A program made the translations under genes and the position numbers. A stretch of 5,465 bases of DNA from CAZJKO01 sp964546995 (GTDB lineage Bacteria > Bacillota_I > Bacilli_A > RF39 > UBA660), in contig CAZJKO010000053.1 of NCBI GenBank assembly GCA_964546995.1, forward strand, positions 1 to 5,465, read 5' to 3'. Position 1 is the first letter of the stretch. Every line of letters starts with the position of its first letter. Under the pieces are notes generated by a model. It was not told where the DNA came from and did no database searches. It saw only the letters and a program-made list of their open reading frames with translations. This document shows positions 1 through 5,445 of the stretch, in pieces.

Positions 1-317
1 TCATCTGTTTCTAAATCAATATCATCCAAGTAAATCGTATATTCACTTGGAAGTTCTCCATGGTTTTCTAATGTGAATTGATAAGGGTCTAGGGTTTCTC
101 CTACTTCATCTAACATAGGAACAGCTTTCTCACTATTAATTCCGACACTATTTTCATCATTTAAAATCAAAGATAGGGTTCCTGCTTTCAAGACATTTAC
201 CTTTGTTCCATTTAGTTGTAAGGTGAACCATGCGTAGGTTCCTCCTATTACTAGAACTAGTATCAGTAATACACTCATTCCAATCATAAACAATTTCTTT
301 TTCTTATTCTCTTCCAT
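1..317 (-). CDS. Partial CDS: secreted protein with SipW/TasA-type signal peptide (N-terminus only)
   Basis: This is the N-terminal 105 residues of a gene that runs off the left edge of the window. The ATG at 317 follows an excellent ribosome binding site (AGGAGAGGT, 329-321). The protein opens with a lysine-rich stretch (residues 5-8) and a hydrophobic core (about 9-26). GGTYAWF follows at 25-31, then an AGTLSL segment at 45-50. This GGTYAxF...AGTL pattern is the hallmark of SipW-cognate signal peptides, as in TasA and camelysin-like proteins, with cleavage expected near the TYA. The mature start looks like a beta-sandwich exported to the surface or matrix. No sipW-like peptidase is visible here. 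Many uncultured Bacillota carry this leader on unrelated surface proteins, so a TasA fibre role is not implied. The signal-peptide class is fairly certain; the function of the mature protein is unknown because the rest is missing. Confidence 0.8.
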   Translation of the reverse strand, partial: MEENKKKKLFMIGMSVLLILVLVIGGTYAWFTLQLNGTKVNVLKAGTLSLILNDENSVGINSEKAVPMLDEVGETLDPYQFTLENHGELPSEYTIYLDDIDLETD

Positions 318-343
318 GTTACCTCTCCTATCTTCTTTTTAAG

Positions 344-352
344 ATTATCACA
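344..352 (-). promoter_or_regulatory. Candidate extended -10 promoter of the SipW-type secreted protein gene
   Basis: On the minus strand TGTGATAAT is an extended -10 element (TGN plus GATAAT, 5 of 6 to TATAAT). It lies 26 bases upstream of the ATG at 317 and downstream of the yneF terminator. No good -35 is present at 16-18 bases. A TTTTGTCAAAA motif lies immediately upstream (365-355) and could be an operator; it is reported separately as a finding. Confidence 0.5.
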
Positions 353-390
353 TATTTTGACAAAATACAAGAATTGTCTTTTATCTACAC

Positions 391-416
391 AAAAAAGAAT
401 GTTTCTTTTACATTCT
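391..416 (-). terminator. Rho-independent terminator after yneF
   Basis: On the minus strand AGAATGT (416-410) pairs perfectly with ACATTCT (402-396) around a seven-base A-rich loop. Six T follow (396-391, sharing one base with the stem). The stem begins at the last base of the yneF stop codon. The stem is short and AT-rich, but the arrangement is typical. It separates the tkt-sirA-yneF cluster from the secreted-protein gene. Confidence 0.7.
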
Positions 417-625
417 CATTGATATTTCTCCATCGATTTCATTATTTGATTAATTTGTTTTTGATTTGGTTTTCTTCCCATTTGCATCATTAAGGCTTTG
501 ATCATCTCTTCATTAATAGGAGGATTTTTCTTTAAGTATTTCATCATAAAATGTTTTGATAAGAAGAAGCCAATTACTGCTCCTACTATTAGTCCACCTA
601 GTACTTGCAATATGTCCATCCACAT
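416..625 (-). CDS. yneF: YneF family (UPF0154) small membrane protein
   Basis: This is a 69-residue protein with an N-terminal transmembrane segment (about residues 4-23), a basic stretch (KHFMMKYLKK, 24-33) and a conserved cytoplasmic tail. The segments KKNPPINEEMIKALMMQMG and KPNQKQINQIMK closely match the UPF0154/YneF family of Bacillota, which has the same length and a single membrane anchor. Its biochemical role is not established. The first ATG (625) is preferred over the ATG at 619 because AGGAGA (638-633) sits about 8 bases before it. It is the last gene of the cluster, 46 bases after sirA, and stops at TGA with the terminator stem beginning in the stop codon. Tkt-sirA-yneF is the B. 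subtilis order, which supports the assignment. A weak internal promoter may also serve it. Confidence 0.93.
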   Translation of the reverse strand: MWMDILQVLGGLIVGAVIGFFLSKHFMMKYLKKNPPINEEMIKALMMQMGRKPNQKQINQIMKSMEKYQ

Positions 626-650
626 AATATCATCTCCTTTTCCTAAGTTT

Positions 651-679
651 ATTCTACTAAAATTTTAGATATTACACAA
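651..679 (-). promoter_or_regulatory. Weak candidate internal promoter for yneF, spanning a 12-bp palindrome
   Basis: On the minus strand TTGTGT (679-674) and TAGAAT (656-651) are 17 bases apart. The -10 match is 5 of 6, but the -35 match is only the TTG. The spacer contains the perfect palindrome CTAAAATTTTAG (668-657). In DNA this AT-rich either feature may be chance; yneF can also be read from the tkt or sirA transcript. Confidence 0.25.
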
Positions 680-1097
680 GAGTTTTTATTTCACTCAACC
701 AAAAATAGTCCTTATTCTTGAAATCACAAACAAAGTAATTTAGCTGATACTCTTTTAAAATAGAAAAGAAGGAAGAATAGTTGCGATTCGTCGTCAATGT
801 TATATGGCTCCTTTTAATTTCTAGTCTACTTACTTCGTCTAAATAAAGTTGATTAATAATATGAATTTCTCCTCTTTTACAGTAAGTAGCATTCCTGTGA
901 AATTTCAAGAACAGCATTTTATCTATATCCTCTTTTGGAATTCTATTGACGATTTGTTTGAAAAGAGAAAACCCGTATTGGATGTCTTCTCCATGCATAT
1001 CGTAAATTTGGTTTAATATCGTATATAGTGTATGTGCATGATTTCGATAAAGTCCTACAAATTCTTCTTTGACGTCAAAAATATAATAGACTCTCAT
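672..1097 (-). CDS. sirA: SirA family protein, predicted sporulation-linked inhibitor of DnaA/replication initiation
   Basis: SirA in B. subtilis (formerly YneE) binds DnaA domain I and blocks new rounds of replication when Spo0A commits the cell to sporulate. This 141-residue protein has about the same length as B. subtilis SirA (about 148). The N-terminus (YYIF, then KEEF at 10-13 and Tyr17) matches the YY...KEEF...Y pattern of SirA. As I recall, Phe14 and Tyr18 of B. subtilis SirA contact DnaA, and they align with Phe13 and Tyr17 here. The C-terminus (FVCDFKNKDYFWL, 122-134) resembles the DFxxKxYxWL ending. Position between tkt and yneF is the B. subtilis order, and a perfect Spo0A box lies 41-51 bases upstream. 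The middle of the protein is diverged. An upstream TTG at 1124 is open, but the ATG at 1097 has the better ribosome binding site (AGGGTG, six bases away) and begins where the family does. Assignment is by remembered pattern plus synteny. Confidence 0.8.
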   Translation of the reverse strand: MRVYYIFDVKEEFVGLYRNHAHTLYTILNQIYDMHGEDIQYGFSLFKQIVNRIPKEDIDKMLFLKFHRNATYCKRGEIHIINQLYLDEVSRLEIKRSHITLTTNRNYSSFFSILKEYQLNYFVCDFKNKDYFWLSEIKTLV

Positions 1098-1103
1098 TCT
1101 ATT

Positions 1104-1109
1104 CACCCT
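1104..1109 (-). promoter_or_regulatory. Ribosome binding site fixing the sirA start
   Basis: AGGGTG on the minus strand lies six bases before the ATG at 1097. It decides against the in-frame TTG at 1124, which would add nine residues not expected in the family. The GTG within this motif is also in frame but has no clear site of its own. Confidence 0.65.
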
Positions 1110-1137
1110 ATATAAGGATAACAAAAGGAAGAGTCTA

Positions 1138-1148
1138 TTTTTGTCGAA
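1138..1148 (-). promoter_or_regulatory. Spo0A box (0A box) upstream of sirA
   Basis: On the minus strand the sequence reads TTCGACAAAAA; the other strand reads TTTTTGTCGAA. This is a perfect match to the 0A box core TGNCGAA in its classic TGTCGAA form, with the usual flanking T run. By my reading TGTCGAA occurs nowhere else in the window. It sits between the tkt stop codon and the sirA ATG, exactly where Spo0A~P would be expected to act, since B. subtilis sirA is Spo0A-activated. The TCGACA overlaps a -35-like hexamer (5 of 6 to TTGACA), as at Spo0A-activated sigma-A promoters. I cannot find a convincing -10 at standard spacing, so the start point is unresolved. Confidence 0.7.
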
Positions 1149-1150
1149 TT

Positions 1151-3139
1151 TTATTTTAATAATTTTTCAATGCGTTCTACGACGCTTTCGAAATCAAATC
1201 CAAATTTTTTCATCACGTCATCTTTTTTACCGCTATAACCAAATGAATTAACATTAATTAAGTACTTTTCGCTATAGACGAACTGATGCCAAGAATAGGA
1301 AGATGAAGCTTCTAATACGATAGTTTTGGCTTCTTTTGGTAACAATTTTTCTTGATAATCTTTGGGCATATTTAAGAAGCGTTCAATACTTGGCATACTA
1401 ATGACACGAAGTTCTAATCCTTTTTCTTGCAAACGTTCTGCTACTAGTAAGGCAAGATTTACTTCTTCTCCTGTAGCAATTAATACCCCAGACAAGTTTT
1501 TCTCTTCCTCTTTTACTATATAAGCACCTTTTTCTACTTCTGTTACCTTTGTCGTTTCAATGACTTTTACTTTGTTGCGACCTAAGATGATAGCAGAAGG
1601 ACCGCTCGGTTTTTCTACTATCGTTTTGAAAGTGCCAATGACTTCGTTGGCATCAGCTGGACGAAAGACTTCTAAATTGGGAATCGAGCGAAGGGAAATT
1701 AATTGTTCGATGGGTTGATGCGTTGGGCCATCCTCCCCTACACTTACCGAATCATGTGTGAAAATATACGTTACTTTTAAATTCATAAGCGCACTCATTC
1801 TAATGGCCGGTTTTACATAATCAGAAAAAGTTAAAAACGTTGATCCAAAAGGATGTAATCCGGATAAAGCAAGACCGTTTAAAATGGCGCCCATCGCATG
1901 TTCTCTTACGCCAAACCAGATATTTCTTCCTAAATAATTACTTCTTCCGAAATCACCCATTCCTTCTAAATACGTTTTGGTCGAAGTAGAAAGATCGGCG
2001 CTTCCTCCTATAAAGAACGGATTTTGATTTGCTATTTCGTTTAGAATTTTACCAGATGTCGTCCGGGTGGCTTCTTTGAAATCATTAGGAAACTGGTAAG
2101 ATATTTCTGTCATTTTGAAAGAATGATCTTTGGAAGTTAGCGTTTCTAATTCGTCTCGGTCTTCTTTTTCTAAATTGTTTTTTAATTCTTCCCATTCTTT
2201 ATATACACCATCTAATCTGGTTTTTATGGTTTTTTGCATGTCTTTTATGGCATCTTTAGAAATGGTAAACGGAATGTCACGGAGATGCATTTTTTTCTTC
2301 ATTGCCACAATATCTTCTTTATCTAAAGGTGTTCCATGGACTTGATTGGTGCCTTGCCATTTCGAGTACTTACCGATCGTTGTTTTGATTTCGATTAAGG
2401 TTGGTTTATCGAGGCAAGTTTTAGCTTTGGTAATCGCTTTATCGATGGCTTGTAAATCATCTCCATTAATCCCGCTTATCACGTTCCAGCCAAGTGCCGT
2501 AAAACGTCCTTCGATGTTGTCTTGAAAGGTCATATCTGTCTTTCCATCTAGCGAAATGTTGTTGGAATCGTACAAGACAATCAATTTATGTAATTGGAGT
2601 GATCCTGCCAAACTTGCAGCTTCGTAAGAAATACCTTCCATCAGATCTCCATCACCACAAAGAACATAGGTATAGTAATCAATTAAGTTTTCTTGTTTTT
2701 TATTGTAATAATTTGCTAAATATCTTTCGGCAATAGCCATTCCGACACTTCCTGCAAAACCTTGACCTAGCGGACCTGTCGACATGTCTACTCCATCGGT
2801 GACACCGTATTCGGGATGTCCTGGAGTTATGGAATCAATCTTTCTAAATTTTTTTAAATCATCGATCGTAATCGAAAACCCGGAAAAGAAAAGTGTTGCA
2901 TAAAGAAGAGCTGAACCATGTCCTGCGGACATAACAAAGCGATCACGACTAATCCAATCGGGAACTTCAGGATTGAATTTTAAATGTTTGGCATACAAGG
3001 TATACAGTATGGGAGCTGCTCCTAGTACAATACCAGGATGCCCACTTTTGGCGTGATCGATCATATCAATACCAAGTGCTCTCATACTATCGACTATTTT
3101 TTGTTCACTATTCGATTGACCTTTTTTCATCGTTAACAT
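1151..3139 (-). CDS. tkt: Transketolase
   Basis: Transketolase is a cytosolic, thiamine diphosphate- and Mg-dependent enzyme that moves two-carbon units between ketose and aldose phosphates in the non-oxidative pentose phosphate pathway. At 662 residues it has the usual full length. The order is a ThDP-binding domain (about 1-300), a pyrimidine-binding domain (about 350-530) and a C-terminal domain (about 540-662). The ThDP motif GDGDLMEG begins at 162 and ends in NN at 193-194. Conserved catalytic or substrate-binding residues are His34 (SGHPG), His74 (AGHG), His108 (GHPEYG), His268 (VHG), Arg359, Ser380 (GGSADLS), Glu413 (REHAMG), Asp463 (THDS), His474 (GPTHQP) and Arg521. All expected residues are present. 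The ATG at 3139 is chosen because AGGAG (3153-3149) is nine bases away; the TTG at 3148 abuts that site, and an ATG at 3130 is a weaker choice. It heads the cluster with sirA 53 bases downstream and no terminator between. Confidence 0.98.
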   Translation of the reverse strand: MLTMKKGQSNSEQKIVDSMRALGIDMIDHAKSGHPGIVLGAAPILYTLYAKHLKFNPEVPDWISRDRFVMSAGHGSALLYATLFFSGFSITIDDLKKFRKIDSITPGHPEYGVTDGVDMSTGPLGQGFAGSVGMAIAERYLANYYNKKQENLIDYYTYVLCGDGDLMEGISYEAASLAGSLQLHKLIVLYDSNNISLDGKTDMTFQDNIEGRFTALGWNVISGINGDDLQAIDKAITKAKTCLDKPTLIEIKTTIGKYSKWQGTNQVHGTPLDKEDIVAMKKKMHLRDIPFTISKDAIKDMQKTIKTRLDGVYKEWEELKNNLEKEDRDELETLTSKDHSFKMTEISYQFPNDFKEATRTTSGKILNEIANQNPFFIGGSADLSTSTKTYLEGMGDFGRSNYLGRNIWFGVREHAMGAILNGLALSGLHPFGSTFLTFSDYVKPAIRMSALMNLKVTYIFTHDSVSVGEDGPTHQPIEQLISLRSIPNLEVFRPADANEVIGTFKTIVEKPSGPSAIILGRNKVKVIETTKVTEVEKGAYIVKEEEKNLSGVLIATGEEVNLALLVAERLQEKGLELRVISMPSIERFLNMPKDYQEKLLPKEAKTIVLEASSSYSWHQFVYSEKYLINVNSFGYSGKKDDVMKKFGFDFESVVERIEKLLK

Positions 3140-3148
3140 GCGTCTCAA

Positions 3149-3153
3149 CTCCT
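3149..3153 (-). promoter_or_regulatory. Ribosome binding site fixing the tkt start
   Basis: AGGAG on the minus strand is nine bases from the ATG at 3139. The longest open frame begins with TTG at 3148, directly against this site and so too close to be used. The start is therefore placed at 3139. Confidence 0.75.
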
Positions 3154-3163
3154 ATTTCTGTTT

Positions 3164-3172
3164 ATTCTAGCA
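3164..3172 (-). promoter_or_regulatory. Candidate extended -10 promoter of tkt
   Basis: TGCTAGAAT on the minus strand is an extended -10 (TGN plus TAGAAT, 5 of 6). It begins two bases after the terminator hairpin of the upstream gene and lies 24 bases before the tkt ATG, giving a short leader. There is no good -35; any -35 contact would fall inside the terminator hairpin. Confidence 0.55.
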
Positions 3173-3173
3173 T

Positions 3174-3216
3174 AAAAAATTAGTTTGACCTCTTTTGGCC
3201 ATGATACTAATTTTTT
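3174..3216 (-). terminator. Bidirectional-looking terminator hairpin between the surface-protein gene and tkt
   Basis: Eleven perfect base pairs form between 3174-3184 (AAAAAATTAGT) and 3206-3216 (ACTAATTTTTT). The enclosed bases can add a small inner stem (TGACC against GGCCA, one mismatch). On the minus strand the stem ends in a six-T tract, fitting termination after the cadherin-like gene, whose stop codon overlaps the stem base. The plus strand also ends in T, so it could block transcripts entering from the other side. Confidence 0.75.
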
Positions 3217-4535
3217 TATTCATCATATGAATTTTCCTTTGGCTTTTTTATGTAATGGTATACAGCGATTCCAGATAAACCGACTAGGGTTACCATTCCT
3301 GCGATTAATACGAGCTGTTTGATCGGATTTTTATCGTCGTCCCCTTCAATGATCGTCGCTTGGCTGTTCTTATTGTCATCGGGCTTATCTATCTTGTTTT
3401 CTTCGTGCTTTTCCTCGTCTTTGTCCTCTTGCGTTTTATCTTTTTCTTCCTCTTGATTCTTGTCTTTATCTTGGTTTGATGGTGGCAATACAGTTGTTCC
3501 ATCTGACTTTGTTTTGCGAGTTAATTTGATCAAATAGGTTTCTTTAGAACCATTTTCCGCGGTTACGGTAACATAGATGACATTGGTTTTGCCACTCGTT
3601 AAATTCGTTGCTCCTGTTACCAATATACTTGCTTTTGCATTACTCGTTTTGGCTTGTACGTATACTTTTTCTACTTCGTAAGGTACTGTTGCCGTATACG
3701 TCTTCGTTTTGGGATCAAATTTTTCATTAAACGTTATCCCTTTTATATAGAGATTTTGTAAAGAAGCATCACTCGATTTATTCGATTTTCTCGTTATTTT
3801 TATTTGGTATGTTTTCTTACTTCCATCTTTTGCTATTACTGGAATAGATACTGTGTTTACTCCGTCGTTTAACGATACCGTCTTCTCTTCTTCGACTGAC
3901 TGATCCGGATTTTGTTTTGTTACTTTTATCGTCACTTCTTTTACACTACTATCTACTTCTACCGTATACGATAAGGTATTTGCATTAAATGTAGGAGAAA
4001 GGGTTCCTTTTGATAAGGTAATATCCTTTAGAGATGCATCGCTTGCTTCTTTGTCTTCGATGGCTAACTTTTCCATATAACTGGGAAGCGTCGTTACACT
4101 ATTATCTTTTTTCGTTATGGATAATTCAGTCGTTATCGTGGCGTTTCCACTTGCTTTGATTTGAAATTGACAGACGGCTAATTCTCGATTGCCATCGATA
4201 GACTGATCTTGATTGGATGACAACGCGAGGTTTATCATTCCTACCGAAGAGGTATCGTGAAAAGATGCGTTTACCGTGGAATAACACGTTACTTTTTTTA
4301 ATACATTTTGGTCATAAAGCGAAGTGATTTGGATGGAGCGAATATCCGATGTATCTATTCCACTTCCCGTATAATGAATCGAGATAGTTGCATTTGGCAC
4401 TAGATTTCCTGTCACATTCGTCGTTATACTAGCATCAGTACGTTCATTCGTTTCGGCTTTGACCTGCTTCATATTTGGAGATAATAGCAATATTAACACC
4501 ATGAAGAAAATCATCCATCTCTTTGTTTTGATCAT
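3216..4535 (-). CDS. Membrane-anchored surface protein with two cadherin-like beta-sandwich domains
   Basis: The 439-residue protein begins with a Sec signal peptide (basic residues 3-6, hydrophobic core 8-19, likely cleavage after VKA at 25-27). Residues about 35-142 form a beta-rich region resembling a cohesin or carbohydrate-binding fold, with two cysteines (84 and 122) that could pair outside the cell. Two tandem cadherin-like beta-sandwich domains (PF12733 type) follow at about 165-249 and 254-340. Each opens with SDASL and closes with DGSKKTYQIKITR or NGSKETYLIKLTR. A Lys/Asp/Glu-rich stalk spans about 352-402, then a transmembrane helix (about 407-427) and a short basic cytoplasmic tail. 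There is no LPxTG motif, so it is held by the membrane and the stalk probably crosses the wall. Binding partner and role (adhesion, matrix or glycan binding) are unknown. The ATG is set by AGAGGT six bases upstream. It is transcribed alone, divergent from the GDPD-like gene. Confidence 0.85.
   Translation of the reverse strand: MIKTKRWMIFFMVLILLLSPNMKQVKAETNERTDASITTNVTGNLVPNATISIHYTGSGIDTSDIRSIQITSLYDQNVLKKVTCYSTVNASFHDTSSVGMINLALSSNQDQSIDGNRELAVCQFQIKASGNATITTELSITKKDNSVTTLPSYMEKLAIEDKEASDASLKDITLSKGTLSPTFNANTLSYTVEVDSSVKEVTIKVTKQNPDQSVEEEKTVSLNDGVNTVSIPVIAKDGSKKTYQIKITRKSNKSSDASLQNLYIKGITFNEKFDPKTKTYTATVPYEVEKVYVQAKTSNAKASILVTGATNLTSGKTNVIYVTVTAENGSKETYLIKLTRKTKSDGTTVLPPSNQDKDKNQEEEKDKTQEDKDEEKHEENKIDKPDDNKNSQATIIEGDDDKNPIKQLVLIAGMVTLVGLSGIAVYHYIKKPKENSYDE
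3516..4043 (-). repeat. Tandem cadherin-like domain repeats within the surface protein
   Basis: Two diverged copies of about 85 residues encode the beta-sandwich domains (copy 1 about 4043-3789, copy 2 about 3776-3516). They share the opening SDASL, a central TxSYT or TKTYT strand, and the closing GSKxTYxIKxTRK. The similarity is clear in protein and weak in DNA, so the duplication is old and not a recent DNA repeat. Confidence 0.7.
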
Positions 4536-4565
4536 GCTATCACCTCTTTTTCTTTTCTTGTTTTC

Positions 4566-4574
4566 ATTATAGCA
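4566..4574 (-). promoter_or_regulatory. Extended -10 promoter of the cadherin-like surface protein gene
   Basis: TGCTATAAT on the minus strand is a perfect TATAAT with a TGN extension, 30 bases before the ATG at 4535. No recognisable -35 lies 16-18 bases upstream; that position falls in an A/G-rich stretch. The perfect extended -10 makes this the most convincing promoter in the window. Confidence 0.65.
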
Positions 4575-4600
4575 TAAACTTTTCTTTTCTACTACTTAAA

Positions 4601-4630
4601 CTGATACTTTTTTATAAAGACGATTAGAAT
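4601..4630 (+). promoter_or_regulatory. Candidate promoter of the GDPD-like gene
   Basis: CTGATA (4601-4606, 4 of 6 to TTGACA) and TAGAAT (4625-4630, 5 of 6 to TATAAT) are 18 bases apart. This would give a leader of about 30 bases. It lies back to back with the surface-gene promoter in the 132-base divergent region. TAGACT at 4644-4649 is an alternative -10, also without a good -35. Confidence 0.35.
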
Positions 4631-4667
4631 TTGTCAAGAAGCATAGACTATTAGTAAGGAGAAATTT

Positions 4668-5408
4668 ATGAAAATTATTGCAAATGGTGGAATTACAACT
4701 AAAAATGTGCCTAATCTTTCTCGTGATGCTATCCTTTTAACTCTTTATACCCCTTATGTAGAAGGAATTGCTGTCGATGTTAAGGTTACTAAAGATCATC
4801 ACCTTATTTTGTTCAGCGAACAAGAGATAAGAGCATTTAATCTTTCTAATCGCCGTATTTGCGATATGACACTTGATGAGATACGGAGATTTAATTTAGG
4901 CAATAAAGTAAGACGCCACGATGTGATGTTATTGAAAGATGCTTTAACACTATATGCCAATTCGTCTAAACCATTTATTGTTAGTGTGAAGTGTGAAAAA
5001 GATCAAGATTTTTCTTTTGTCAACCAGGTTATTGATTTGCTTTCTACTTTTCCTAATGTAAATACTTATATTAAGAGCTGCGATATGGATATTGTTGCTC
5101 ACTTATGTTCCCTCGATACCAAAGTTAAAATTGGAGCAGTTCTTTCTTCTTGTAAGGCTTCATCTAAGATGCACGTTGACTTTTTTTCTCTCTGCCATGC
5201 TAAAATTGAGGAGAAATTTGTAAAAAGCAAGCTCGAAGACCATCTCGATGTTATGTTTGAACAGGTTGATTCGATCGATGATTTGCAAACTATCGAACAA
5301 ACTATTCCCGATCTTATGAGCGATCTTTTTGTCATTACCACCTGTCCTTCGCTCTTATCTATTGCCATTGAACAAAAAAAGCAAACCGAAGGTACCACCT
5401 TATCTTAA
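4668..5408 (+). CDS. Glycerophosphodiester phosphodiesterase-fold protein, probably catalytically inactive
   Basis: GDPD enzymes are TIM barrels that hydrolyse glycerophosphodiesters to glycerol-3-phosphate with a metal and two histidines. This 246-residue protein has the family's usual length and landmarks: an N-terminal IANGG where IAHRG is expected (residues 4-8), GIAVDVKVTKD for GIELDVQLTKD (33-43), LILFSE for the FHD strand (46-51), the DMTLDEIRRFNLG helix (66-78), FIVSVK for the IEIK strand (103-108) and ITTCP near the C-terminus for ITDRP (223-227). The catalytic His-Arg is Asn6-Gly7, the Glu of ExD is Ala35 (Asp37 kept), the second His is Ser50, and the Glu of ExK is Ser106 (Lys108 kept). 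I infer a non-catalytic fold, perhaps a binding or regulatory protein. No signal peptide is seen, so it is probably cytosolic. TAAGGAG lies six bases before the ATG. The frame is intact, arguing against a decaying pseudogene. It is transcribed alone. Confidence 0.75.
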   Translation: MKIIANGGITTKNVPNLSRDAILLTLYTPYVEGIAVDVKVTKDHHLILFSEQEIRAFNLSNRRICDMTLDEIRRFNLGNKVRRHDVMLLKDALTLYANSSKPFIVSVKCEKDQDFSFVNQVIDLLSTFPNVNTYIKSCDMDIVAHLCSLDTKVKIGAVLSSCKASSKMHVDFFSLCHAKIEEKFVKSKLEDHLDVMFEQVDSIDDLQTIEQTIPDLMSDLFVITTCPSLLSIAIEQKKQTEGTTLS

Positions 5409-5415
5409 ATAAAAG

Positions 5416-5445
5416 ATCCTAGGAGAGTTCTCTTAGGATTTTTTT
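5416..5445 (+). terminator. Strong rho-independent terminator after the GDPD-like gene
   Basis: ATCCTAGGAGA (5416-5426) pairs with TCTCTTAGGAT (5429-5439) through one G-U pair; the innermost pair probably opens to give a four-base loop. Seven T follow (5439-5445). It starts eight bases after the stop codon. The A-rich left flank means it may also terminate minus-strand transcripts entering from the right. Confidence 0.9.

Noticed and set aside
416..418. Possible TGA-as-tryptophan code of mollicute relatives
   Set aside because: YneF ends at TGA at the family's normal length with a terminator immediately following, so TGA works as a stop here.
1098..1124. Longer sirA product starting at the TTG at 1124
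   Set aside because: The ATG at 1097 has the better ribosome binding site, and the protein from there begins as the SirA family does.
2130..2345. 71-codon open frame on the plus strand inside tkt
   Set aside because: It lies antisense to well-conserved transketolase coding sequence, has no recognisable family, and its composition reflects the opposite strand.
2722..2732. TTCGGCA within tkt, matching the loose TGNCGAA pattern
   Set aside because: It lies deep inside conserved coding sequence and lacks the usual T at the variable position.
4630..4637. TTTGTCAA in the divergent intergenic region as a second Spo0A box
   Set aside because: It has two mismatches to TGTCGAA (TGTCAAG), which is too weak in AT-rich DNA.
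5099..5398. 99-codon open frame on the minus strand inside the GDPD-like gene
   Set aside because: It is antisense to an intact gene that has its own ribosome binding site and terminator, and it shows no domain or signal.
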